Of a DNA stretch of 46,661 bases, positions 1 through 7,184 are shown one piece after another. Each line of letters opens with the position of its first letter. Position 1 is the first letter of the stretch. The translations under genes were made by a program, and so were the position numbers. The notes under the pieces were generated by a model. The model was given only the letters and a program-made list of their open reading frames with translations. It ran no database searches and had not been told where the DNA came from. Location of the stretch: IMG/VR virus record IMGVR_UViG_3300025849_000064, positions 1 to 46,661 of that record. One strand, given 5' to 3'. This DNA is from a virus.

Positions 1-1156
1 GCATTAGATTAATAATACCCTGAATTGTGGTTTTAATTCTTGGTTCATTTAATAATTTACCTTGATACAACTCTAAATTAAGTGCAGCCTTTTCTCTAAT
101 ATGCTGCGGTAGTATTGTTACATCTAAGTAAAACGGATGATCGTTTATTAAATAGTCAATGCCGATCGGTCTGTTGTATTTTTCACTAATAGAATCTACA
201 TAATATAGCATATTATGACAATCTAAAACATTATAAGTTTGTACAACTGGCGAAACGTCTAAATTAACATTTTTTAGTTGTGCAATCTTTTGAAAATTTT
301 CATCAATTTTTTCCCACTTACTGGGCGAGCGTATATAGTCATTTACTTTTTGATAGCCATCTAGACTGCAATTGATTTTTATGTTAGAAAACTTACTAAT
401 TAAACTTAAAAATTTATCAGTTACATTTGTGCAATTAATATTAAAAAATATTTCAATCTTATCTTGATATCCTGCTGCAACTATTTCTTCCATAAATCTA
501 TAATTATTGTTTATAAGAGTAGGCTCGCCGCCGGTCATATAAACTTTACTTAAATTTGGAATAAGCCCTATAATTTCATTCCATAAAAAGTTACTATCAA
601 AATTTAAGTCGCTATCTTTTAAGAAAGTAGGATTTGGGCCCCAGTTGTTATTCCAAAATTCTTTGTATTCTTCACTTTTTTCGTATGAGCTAAAGTGTTC
701 TTTAGCAATTTGACTGCTATTAAACGGATTACACATACGACATTTGAGATTACACAAGTTTCCTAGTCTAAGATCTAAATATACAGGTGGTAATTTTACT
801 TCGTAGTTATTTTCTTTTGCACTATTAATAAAGTTGTGCAGTTCGGGTCCTAGTCTATTACGCCACTCAGCAGTCATTCTAGTTCTAAAGCTATCTAAGC
901 CTATACTTTCTTGTTTGTAACAATGCTTACAAGCTTCTACTTGAACACCATTGAGCATATCTTTTCTAGCATCTTTAAAAACTTTACTATTCCATGCATC
1001 TTCTACACTGTTTTTGCCAACCATCATAGGAGATCCATCTGCATTACGTGCAAAGGCTGTTGGACCACTGGCAATGCAGCAATAACGCATTTTACCATCA
1101 GTGTTTAACATAGTACTAATAAATGGCATAGCACAGAAGGTTTTTGATTTTCTCAT
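1..1156 (-). CDS. Radical SAM protein with N-terminal SPASM/twitch-like cysteines (3' end cut by window edge)
   Basis: The frame is open from the ATG at 1156 to the window edge (385 codons visible). The canonical radical SAM [4Fe-4S] motif CNLKCRMC lies at residues 135-142 (C135, C139, C142), and a TGGEP motif that contacts SAM follows near nt 530. Before the core there are further cysteines: C8, a CC pair at 26-27 within GKMRYCC, and CKHC at 76-79. These resemble the SPASM/twitch auxiliary region, here placed N-terminally. Family knowledge: such enzymes cleave SAM to a 5'-deoxyadenosyl radical and modify peptides or small molecules; the substrate here is unknown. The start overlaps the stop of the upstream gene (TAATG), so translation is coupled. 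It is the last visible gene of the glycosyltransferase cluster. The C-terminus is not visible. Confidence 0.88.
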   Translation of the reverse strand, partial: MRKSKTFCAMPFISTMLNTDGKMRYCCIASGPTAFARNADGSPMMVGKNSVEDAWNSKVFKDARKDMLNGVQVEACKHCYKQESIGLDSFRTRMTAEWRNRLGPELHNFINSAKENNYEVKLPPVYLDLRLGNLCNLKCRMCNPFNSSQIAKEHFSSYEKSEEYKEFWNNNWGPNPTFLKDSDLNFDSNFLWNEIIGLIPNLSKVYMTGGEPTLINNNYRFMEEIVAAGYQDKIEIFFNINCTNVTDKFLSLISKFSNIKINCSLDGYQKVNDYIRSPSKWEKIDENFQKIAQLKNVNLDVSPVVQTYNVLDCHNMLYYVDSISEKYNRPIGIDYLINDHPFYLDVTILPQHIREKAALNLELYQGKLLNEPRIKTTIQGIINLM

Positions 1157-2073
1157 TACTTTTCGATATCTATAAGTTTTCTAGAATTTCTAGATGGATT
1201 TTGGTAAACTGATTTAAAGAATCTACTTTGTTGTGCATTTAACGGCTGTTCTGCAATAGGAATGTTTAGTTCGTTAATTAATTTAATTCCATATTCTTCT
1301 ATTTCATAATCAACATCTTCAATTGATTCAAAAGACACTTTCCATAAATTATTTAAGTATTCAAAATCTCTCACATTTATAAAATCCCAGTCTGTACACA
1401 TTGTCATATACAACCCTGCCCGAGCACCGAGTATTGCCCATTCACCATGTTCTGCATCAGCACCTATCATTAACCAAATATATAAACGTTGTAAATTTTT
1501 CCAATGTCCTTTTACTAAATCATATTTGCTAGTACGTACACCTTCGTTCAGCGTCATCTTAACACCTTCACGGAACCCAGCACGCCAGGCTTGCTGCGGT
1601 GTTTCATTATTATGTACAGTTGAAAAACAACTATTTTGTTGAATATAATTTAAATCCCAGCAAAAGTCTACTTGTGCATGTGGGTTATCGTCTGGAGCAT
1701 TTTCATGCGTTTTCATATTAAGAACATAATCTTTAGGCCAACATTTAATGCCGCCATTACCGTACATTAACCCGTTAATTATATTTTTACCGCACCAACT
1801 TATTACACTATTTTCTAAATTAGATAATTGATCAAACGGTATTTCTTGATTTATAAACGAACCATCTATTTTATTATCAGCGTCTACAGTAATAAAACGA
1901 TCTGTTTCACTTAGATTAGCGCAGGCTTTATGTGCAGCGTCTGAACCTTCTACACCGTGTACACGTTTAGCCCAAGGAACTTTCTGACATAAGTCTGCAT
2001 AATTCTTTTCTGCATTCGGCTCATCGTAGCTTAGGTAAATGATATCACAGTCTGCTACTCTAAAGTTATTCAT
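1156..2073 (-). CDS. Glycosyltransferase-like (GT-A type) protein
   Basis: A protein of 305 aa if it starts at the ATG at 2073. I prefer this start because AGAAAGG lies about 7 nt upstream and it gives an 8-nt overlap with the upstream gene. The longer frame back to 2103 needs a TTG and a 38-nt overlap. Near the N-terminus it has a strand pattern CDIIYLSYDEP followed by RFITVDADNKI; the DAD resembles the metal-binding DxD of GT-A glycosyltransferases. The layout (opening strand, HGVEG, DxD, a later YGNGGIKCWPKDY block) matches a family common in marine T4-like phages that I recall as glycosyltransferase-like. Donor and acceptor sugars are unknown. It lies between a protein of unknown function and the radical SAM gene in one polycistron, which suggests a shared modification pathway. 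Confidence 0.65.
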   Translation of the reverse strand: MNNFRVADCDIIYLSYDEPNAEKNYADLCQKVPWAKRVHGVEGSDAAHKACANLSETDRFITVDADNKIDGSFINQEIPFDQLSNLENSVISWCGKNIINGLMYGNGGIKCWPKDYVLNMKTHENAPDDNPHAQVDFCWDLNYIQQNSCFSTVHNNETPQQAWRAGFREGVKMTLNEGVRTSKYDLVKGHWKNLQRLYIWLMIGADAEHGEWAILGARAGLYMTMCTDWDFINVRDFEYLNNLWKVSFESIEDVDYEIEEYGIKLINELNIPIAEQPLNAQQSRFFKSVYQNPSRNSRKLIDIEK

Positions 2074-2902
2074 CGTGTGCCTTTCTATTACAATCATACG
2101 CAACTGTTGTATATATACTTAATTGTTCTAGGTCAGATTCTTGGTCAAATATGAAAGGAATATTTATAACAATCTCACCTCTTTGATTAAGAGCTAACCA
2201 TATCATATTGTCCTTTATGTATAAACCACCTGCAGGTGTATCTTTCCTATTAGTAAATACATTATCAATTACAACTTTATCTAAATCAATATCTAAATAT
2301 TCATTAGTTAAACAATAAATTTTGTTATTATGAAATACATGATCTCCAGGATAGTATACTGAATCTTTTTTATTATCCTTTAATGTAATACCTTTGTATA
2401 CATGTTTGTCATTATATGTCATAGTGTTAAAATGAAAATCACACTCTAAAAGTCTTATTAATTTACGAGGATCATTTTTTTTTGTTATACTACATTTGAA
2501 AAATCTAGAATTGCCTATATTCTTTGATATAACAGTATTATAAAACTCTGTATCTATTGTAATTTTCCATAGTTTTGATTTAACTATTTGTTGAATTGTA
2601 ATATCACCGTGTTTTTTAAACAAAATTTCTTTAAAATTATTCCAGTTTAATGAATCTTCTGAAGAATGTTTACTTATTAGTTGATACAATTTATCTTTTT
2701 TATTATACTGTACACAAAAATCATTTAGAGATCTTTCTTTTGATTTAATTTGTTTTTCTTCTAACTCATTAATTTCTACTTTGGAAGTATTTTTATCATT
2801 ATCGTCAGGCCCAACTTTCCATACCTCACCTGATTCAGTACTATAGTATGCAAAAGTTTTATTCGGAACTTGTGTATTTTTTATAAGATTAATTAGATCC
2901 AT
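2066..2902 (-). CDS. Hypothetical protein, unrecognised
   Basis: This 278-aa protein is not recognised. No signal peptide or membrane segment is visible. The first third is charged and lysine/asparagine-rich (a D/N/K run near residues 33-60). The second half reads as beta-rich, with patterns such as GGLYIKDNMIWLALN and short alternating hydrophobic strands. Its start overlaps the end of the upstream glycosyltransferase (TAATG) and its end overlaps the next gene by 8 nt, so it is translated as part of the cluster. The DNA is among the most AT-rich of the window; one hand-counted line (2581-2640) is about 18% GC. A run of nine A on the coding strand (2475-2483) is a possible slippage site. A role as specificity or accessory factor for the neighbouring enzymes is inference from position only. 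Confidence 0.75.
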   Translation of the reverse strand: MDLINLIKNTQVPNKTFAYYSTESGEVWKVGPDDNDKNTSKVEINELEEKQIKSKERSLNDFCVQYNKKDKLYQLISKHSSEDSLNWNNFKEILFKKHGDITIQQIVKSKLWKITIDTEFYNTVISKNIGNSRFFKCSITKKNDPRKLIRLLECDFHFNTMTYNDKHVYKGITLKDNKKDSVYYPGDHVFHNNKIYCLTNEYLDIDLDKVVIDNVFTNRKDTPAGGLYIKDNMIWLALNQRGEIVINIPFIFDQESDLEQLSIYTTVAYDCNRKAHDE

Positions 2903-3741
2903 TAATTTTCTCGCTTTGATTCATAAAGAGATATGAGTTTATCGTTACAAAAATCTTTTTCAGTATAATGAAATACTCCAGTTTGTATATAATTTCCAAC
3001 AATAAGTTCTAATTCATCATTTATAAAACAGTCAATTCTGTCTTGCCAGGTATCTGTTGTTGACTTCCAACCTTGTACATTATTTTTCATATGTGTAAAT
3101 GTAGGTATACTTATTCTATCATTTGTTACTTGATCTTCGATATTAAGAATTTTAATTACCAACGATGCTGCTACATCTATACTTAAAAATTTAGGAGTAT
3201 GTTTTGATATAAATTTAAAATAAAATGCTTCGTAGTTATTACAAACTATTTCTAACATCTTATAAAAATTCATTGCAGTGTCACATTTTTTAAAATAATG
3301 AAATCCTACATAGGTATTAGGTAAGTCATTTAATTGAAATGCTTTTCTATAATAACTATTTTGTATATAATCGCCTCTATATGTTTTTACATTTTTTACA
3401 AAATACAATTCATAATTATTTAAAATTTTCCACCACGACGAAATATCTTGTAATACAATCATATCAGTATCCATTACTATAGTTTCGTCATATGGCGATG
3501 CATGATAAATCTTCCAACGATTTGAAACTTTCCAGTTATCATTAACAGCCGAATCGTTCCAAGGAATGTCAATTATTTTATCAAATATATTTTTATAGGT
3601 TTTATCTACAGAGTCATTTGTAATTAAGCTTACTTTTGTATCAGGATTAGTATGTATTATACTTAACGCATTTAAATATGCTTGTTTGACATAGTTGGTT
3701 TCATCTGTATTCTGTGCCAACATTATTATGCCCTTAGTCAT
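2902..3741 (-). CDS. Glycosyltransferase with DTD motif, paralogue 1
   Basis: A protein of 279 aa from the ATG at 3741. The frame extends to a TTG at 3747, but the ATG has AAGGAG 7 nt upstream and gives a neat 8-nt overlap with the preceding stop. The N-terminal strand MTKGIIMLAQN and the block SPYDETIVMDTDMIV give a GT-A nucleotide-sugar fold with the metal-binding DTD at residues 91-93 (counted from this ATG). It is clearly paralogous to the next gene upstream: both share MTKGI at the N-terminus, VKQA, SPYDETIVMDTD, and a histidine in an HYTE/IHAMN segment near the end. The family predicts transfer of a sugar from a nucleotide donor; the acceptor (phage fibre, host glycan or DNA) cannot be read from sequence. 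It is in the same operon as two other predicted sugar-active or radical enzymes. Confidence 0.8.
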   Translation of the reverse strand: MTKGIIMLAQNTDETNYVKQAYLNALSIIHTNPDTKVSLITNDSVDKTYKNIFDKIIDIPWNDSAVNDNWKVSNRWKIYHASPYDETIVMDTDMIVLQDISSWWKILNNYELYFVKNVKTYRGDYIQNSYYRKAFQLNDLPNTYVGFHYFKKCDTAMNFYKMLEIVCNNYEAFYFKFISKHTPKFLSIDVAASLVIKILNIEDQVTNDRISIPTFTHMKNNVQGWKSTTDTWQDRIDCFINDELELIVGNYIQTGVFHYTEKDFCNDKLISLYESKREN

Positions 3742-4579
3742 TTTCAAACTCCTTATTAATAGCCCTACCTAAACTAAATTTATTCATAGCATGAATAGTT
3801 AAATCTTTTGTTTTAATAAGTGTATATTCTCCAGTATAATTTTCTTTTTGTATTAAAAATATAATCTCATTGTTATCTAATTTTATTACAACATCTCTAT
3901 CTAAAATATGATATAGTCTGCCAGGTAACGGTGCTGCAAACGTTCCTTTTTGAAATCCATTCATTATGTGAATAGCAATACTAAAAACAAAATCGTTTCT
4001 AAACAGAGCTGGTACTTGATATAAAGATTTATAATGCCACCAGTTATTTTCAATATGTTTAGCTAAATCAAAAAATATGTCATTATTTTTAGTTTTTCTA
4101 AAGAAAAATATAGTTGCCCAGTAAAACTCAACACTAGCATCACTTATATGCTTAAACTCAGATTGATCTCTCCAGTCAGCTAAATCAAAAGAGTCTTTAT
4201 ATATCTGAAAATCTTGTAGGCTAGAAAAGGCTTCCTTTAATTTATCATTACATATTATTATGTCAGTGTCCATTACAATTGTTTCGTCATACGGACTTAA
4301 CTCATATGCCAAAGTTCGAGAATTATTACGCCACGGAAGTCGATACTGAGATAAAGAACCGTCAAAATAAGTTTTAATATTAAATGATTTTAAATTTTCT
4401 TCATTTAATTTAATAACATTGTCAAAAACTTCAAAAGATTCTGCATAAGTTAGAGAATCTGTCACAACAGATACTGGAAGATCTAAATGAGTTTTACATC
4501 TTTTGGCAACAAACGCTGCTTGCTTTACATAATCTACTTTTTCGTTATTATTCGCAAATAATAATATACCTTTAGTCAT
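3734..4579 (-). CDS. Glycosyltransferase with DTD motif, paralogue 2
   Basis: A 281-aa GT-A type glycosyltransferase. The N-terminal strand MTKGILLFAN is followed by SPYDETIVMDTDIII, with the metal-binding DTD at residues 104-106. Similarity to the downstream gene at both ends indicates tandem duplication with divergence in the acceptor-binding middle part. It overlaps the preceding small gene by 8 nt (ATGACTAA) and the following gene by the same 8-nt pattern, so the trio is translationally coupled. The ribosome binding site is weak, as expected for coupling. Transcription should come from the promoter at 4949-4977. Substrate unknown; two paralogues with different middles suggest two successive sugar additions, which is inference. 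Confidence 0.8.
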   Translation of the reverse strand: MTKGILLFANNNEKVDYVKQAAFVAKRCKTHLDLPVSVVTDSLTYAESFEVFDNVIKLNEENLKSFNIKTYFDGSLSQYRLPWRNNSRTLAYELSPYDETIVMDTDIIICNDKLKEAFSSLQDFQIYKDSFDLADWRDQSEFKHISDASVEFYWATIFFFRKTKNNDIFFDLAKHIENNWWHYKSLYQVPALFRNDFVFSIAIHIMNGFQKGTFAAPLPGRLYHILDRDVVIKLDNNEIIFLIQKENYTGEYTLIKTKDLTIHAMNKFSLGRAINKEFEND

Positions 4580-4922
4580 AATCTACTAATTTTTCTACTG
4601 ATCTTTGAGATTTTAATTTGTTATACTCGGTTAGGTAAGTATTAGATGCAGAAAAGTATACATCCAGTATATCAATTAAGAAAGAATTTATATTGTCTAT
4701 ATTTACAGGTATATTATTATCATCTATTAAAACTGTATTGTCATTGTCGTTTTCATTTAATAAATTTACAAAATTTATTAATTCTTTAGTTACAGTAAAC
4801 TGACATCCATTATAATAATATAACGTATTTTCTATAAATTGTTCATTTAAAATACGCTTTTGATTTGACAATGTTACCATGTAATTAGAAAAGTCTAGTG
4901 CTTTTTCTAAACGCTCGTCCAT
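4572..4922 (-). CDS. Small hypothetical protein, first gene of glycosyltransferase operon
   Basis: I place the start at the ATG at 4922 (116 aa) because GGAG lies 6 nt upstream. An in-frame ATG at 4934 lies just downstream of the predicted transcription start and has no ribosome binding site. The protein is acidic and asparagine-rich in the middle (an END-repeat stretch near residues 55-70) and likely helical at both ends. No known domain is recognised, and no membrane segment or signal peptide is visible. It is the promoter-proximal gene of the cluster and overlaps the first glycosyltransferase by 8 nt. Confidence 0.7.
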   Translation of the reverse strand: MDERLEKALDFSNYMVTLSNQKRILNEQFIENTLYYYNGCQFTVTKELINFVNLLNENDNDNTVLIDDNNIPVNIDNINSFLIDILDVYFSASNTYLTEYNKLKSQRSVEKLVDYD

Positions 4923-4948
4923 ATATTTCTCCATATAGCTGTAGTTAC

Positions 4949-4977
4949 AGTATATAACAGAAATATATATTTGTCAA
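4949..4977 (-). promoter_or_regulatory. Consensus sigma70-type promoter for the glycosyltransferase/radical SAM operon
   Basis: Read on the minus strand, TTGACA (4977-4972), a 17-nt spacer and TATACT (4954-4949). Transcription would begin near 4942, leaving a leader of about 20 nt before the GGAG and ATG at 4922. It sits in the 66-nt gap between the end of the 398-aa fibre gene and this operon. A perfect -35 with optimal spacing suggests recognition by host housekeeping sigma factor, early in infection. Confidence 0.8.
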
Positions 4978-4988
4978 ACAATAAATGA

Positions 4989-6185
4989 CTATAAAGATTG
5001 TACTGTAAGACCAGTAACATCAAATGTTACTGTATCATATGTTACACCGTTAATAATCATTGTACCTAATGGCCTATAAAGCTCTACTAGGCTTGTTAAT
5101 GTACCATTAACGTTTTCATCGACGCCAAAGCCACCTGGACTATCTAAGTCAGCAAACTCTACCTTAAATCCTAACTGACTGTTAGAATTTCTTTTAGCGT
5201 ATATTCTAAATCTGTTATTTGCGTAACTTGCTCCAAATCTTTCAACTAATACCTGATAGCTAGTTGTTAAATTGTAAGGAGTAATAGTTGCATCAACAAA
5301 GTTTGCTACACCTGATACGTTTACACCTGTTCTATCAAAAGTCATAGAACCTATACCTGATAACATTGTAGCCCAATCACCTGATTTAGATCCGCTATAC
5401 CCTGTTAGTGATGGGGTGAAAATTATCTCACCGCTGGCATTCCAATATCCAGTTTGTTGTCCTTGTGTGGGAAATGTAAGATTTATTTCATGTGATCGAG
5501 TGCCGTTCCATGCTGATGTTCTAACACTAGTTACCGGAGTATTAGTCCCGTCTCTTAATACTTCTTCTGAAACTTGTGACGGATCTGCAATTAACAACCT
5601 ATCAGTTTCGACACTAGACATAAGTGTCTCTAAATCTTGCAAATATGGTTCTGCAATTACGTCACCAGTTGTAAGTGTTGCACTATTACCTATTGTAAAT
5701 GCAGGTCCTACTTGATGTATACGTGCGCCTACTATATCTTTATATAAATTAAAATAATCTTCTGCTTCTACAGATTCTGCATCTAGTTCTGTTAAAATAT
5801 GTGTACTAGAAGCACCTGAAATAAAATTCAATTGTCTAGTAAAAGATTCATCCAAGTATAATTGTATATTATTTGCGTCTATTACTTTCACATAATAATG
5901 GGAATACTCATTCATTTCTTCTACTATAGGAGTATTTCCATTTGCGTTGTATCTTACAAATTGTTTGTCAATTAAATTATGTCCGGCAATAGTGATTGTG
6001 TCAGTAGAATAGTTTACATCTGTACTCGGATCAAAAGTTTTATCTACAAATGTAAGAGGAACAACTTGAGACGAACGAACTGTTTGTCCATATCCGGTAC
6101 CAGAAGATAAGCTAATTGCATCGCCGTATACTGCCTGTATTCGACTTTGTAAATTATTATATCTTGTTGCTAAAATCGATACCAA
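4989..6185 (-). CDS. Tail fibre/structural protein, paralogue A with inserted beta module (TTG start)
   Basis: A 398-aa virion-type protein. It starts at TTG (6185) with GGAGAAG a few nucleotides upstream; no nearer in-frame ATG fits. It shares a core with the next gene upstream: RYNNLQ and GYGQ near the N-terminus, INAR/VGARIHQ, WNGT..H, SGEI, a GDWATML block and DENVNGTL near the C-terminus. Relative to that paralogue it carries an extra module of about 88 residues (44-132) containing STDTITIAGHNL, YYVKVIDANNIQL and similar strands, a pattern seen in many marine phage fibre proteins. It is the last gene of the fibre block, with its own promoter upstream. The exact role (distal fibre or adhesin) is inferred from position and paralogy. 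Confidence 0.7.
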   Translation of the reverse strand: MVSILATRYNNLQSRIQAVYGDAISLSSGTGYGQTVRSSQVVPLTFVDKTFDPSTDVNYSTDTITIAGHNLIDKQFVRYNANGNTPIVEEMNEYSHYYVKVIDANNIQLYLDESFTRQLNFISGASSTHILTELDAESVEAEDYFNLYKDIVGARIHQVGPAFTIGNSATLTTGDVIAEPYLQDLETLMSSVETDRLLIADPSQVSEEVLRDGTNTPVTSVRTSAWNGTRSHEINLTFPTQGQQTGYWNASGEIIFTPSLTGYSGSKSGDWATMLSGIGSMTFDRTGVNVSGVANFVDATITPYNLTTSYQVLVERFGASYANNRFRIYAKRNSNSQLGFKVEFADLDSPGGFGVDENVNGTLTSLVELYRPLGTMIINGVTYDTVTFDVTGLTVQSL

Positions 6186-6208
6186 AAAACTTCTCCAATT
6201 CCTACTAT

Positions 6209-6239
6209 ATTATATAGCACATTTTATAGCATATGTCAA
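6209..6239 (-). promoter_or_regulatory. Probable sigma70-type promoter upstream of 398-aa fibre gene
   Basis: Minus strand: TTGACA (6239-6234). A 17-nt spacer leads to TATATA (6216-6211); a 19-nt spacer leads to the consensus TATAAT (6214-6209). It lies in the 65-nt gap between the two fibre paralogues. It would allow this fibre gene to be read separately from the late structural block. Confidence 0.6.
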
Positions 6240-6250
6240 CTGATTAGAAT

Positions 6251-7174
6251 TTAAATATACGAAATAGTAGTAAACAACGGAGTAGGCACATCAACATGTA
6301 TACCCGAAGCTCTTTGTACTTGTATTATATTTGAAAGAGATCCTTGTACATTTTCGTCATAGTTTGGATCACCTGTATCAAAATCATTATATTCAACTCT
6401 AAAATTAATTGTTGCTGAGCCTTCAACTGCTCCTGCAGATATTTTATATATGTTTTCGCTATATACAGAAGAACCAGATTTTTGAAAAATTGTTGTAAAT
6501 CCTGGCGTCAAATCAAAATAACCAAGGAGTGTCCCTGAACCTGAACCTGCAGGTGTTGTTGATGTATGATCAAAACTAACTATACCAGTATTACTTAACA
6601 TACTTGCCCAGTCGGAACCTTTGGCGCCGACAGTATTACTTAAATTACTAGAAATTCTTATTTCGCCGCCACTGTTGAAAAAGTGTCTAATATGATCTTG
6701 AGGAGTTACTGAACTTCCATCTGATAAGTCATATCCGCCAAAAACTACATTAAAATCATGTTGTATTGTACCATTCCAAGAAGTTGTTCTTGTTACACTT
6801 AATCCTGACTGTACTGTCGACTGTTGTGGGCTTAGTAAAAATTTATCAGATTCAATATCGATCATTAATTCTTCAAATGCTCTAAACGAAGTTATATTAT
6901 ACGGAGCATCATCATCATCTGTAATGACATCTAAATTTGCAACAAGTTGTCCTATACTATTAGGAATAGTACCTGTTTGATGCACTCTAGCATTAATCAT
7001 ATCAGTATATAAGCTATTCATATCACTTGCTTGTACTAATGTGTTAGTTAAAACAGAAGAACTTTGTAAAAGTTGTCCATAACCTTCATTATTTGCACCT
7101 GAACCTAAAATTGTTGCAGCTCTTGCTTGTAAATTATTATATCTTGCTGCTGTAACTAAATCATTAACGGCCAT
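6251..7174 (-). CDS. Tail fibre/structural protein, paralogue B
   Basis: A 307-aa structural protein with AAGGAAA upstream of its ATG and a 10-nt gap to the preceding fibre gene. It has the same core as the 398-aa neighbour: ARYNNLQAR, EGYGQLLQSS, MINARVHQTG, TTSWNGTIQHDF, NSGGEIRIS, KGSDWASMLS and YDENVQGSLSNI. It lacks the inserted 88-residue module and goes straight from the QSSSVL region to the DMNSLYTDMINAR helix. The sequence is rich in S, T, N and G, as in beta-structured fibre tips. Known homologues in marine T4-like phages are usually listed only as structural proteins. Together with its neighbour it may form an adhesin pair; this is inference. Confidence 0.7.
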   Translation of the reverse strand: MAVNDLVTAARYNNLQARAATILGSGANNEGYGQLLQSSSVLTNTLVQASDMNSLYTDMINARVHQTGTIPNSIGQLVANLDVITDDDDAPYNITSFRAFEELMIDIESDKFLLSPQQSTVQSGLSVTRTTSWNGTIQHDFNVVFGGYDLSDGSSVTPQDHIRHFFNSGGEIRISSNLSNTVGAKGSDWASMLSNTGIVSFDHTSTTPAGSGSGTLLGYFDLTPGFTTIFQKSGSSVYSENIYKISAGAVEGSATINFRVEYNDFDTGDPNYDENVQGSLSNIIQVQRASGIHVDVPTPLFTTISYI

Positions 7175-7184
7175 AAACGTTTCC

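Noticed and set aside
911-1108. 65-codon plus-strand frame
   Set aside because: It is antisense to the radical SAM gene, which has clear motifs.
2074-2103. Extended start for the glycosyltransferase-like gene
   Set aside because: It would use TTG with a 38-nt overlap and no ribosome binding site; ATG at 2073 is better supported.
2160-2166. ATAAATA-like motif inside the 278-aa gene
   Set aside because: In very AT-rich coding DNA such 7-mers occur by chance; it lies far from any gene start in the right direction.
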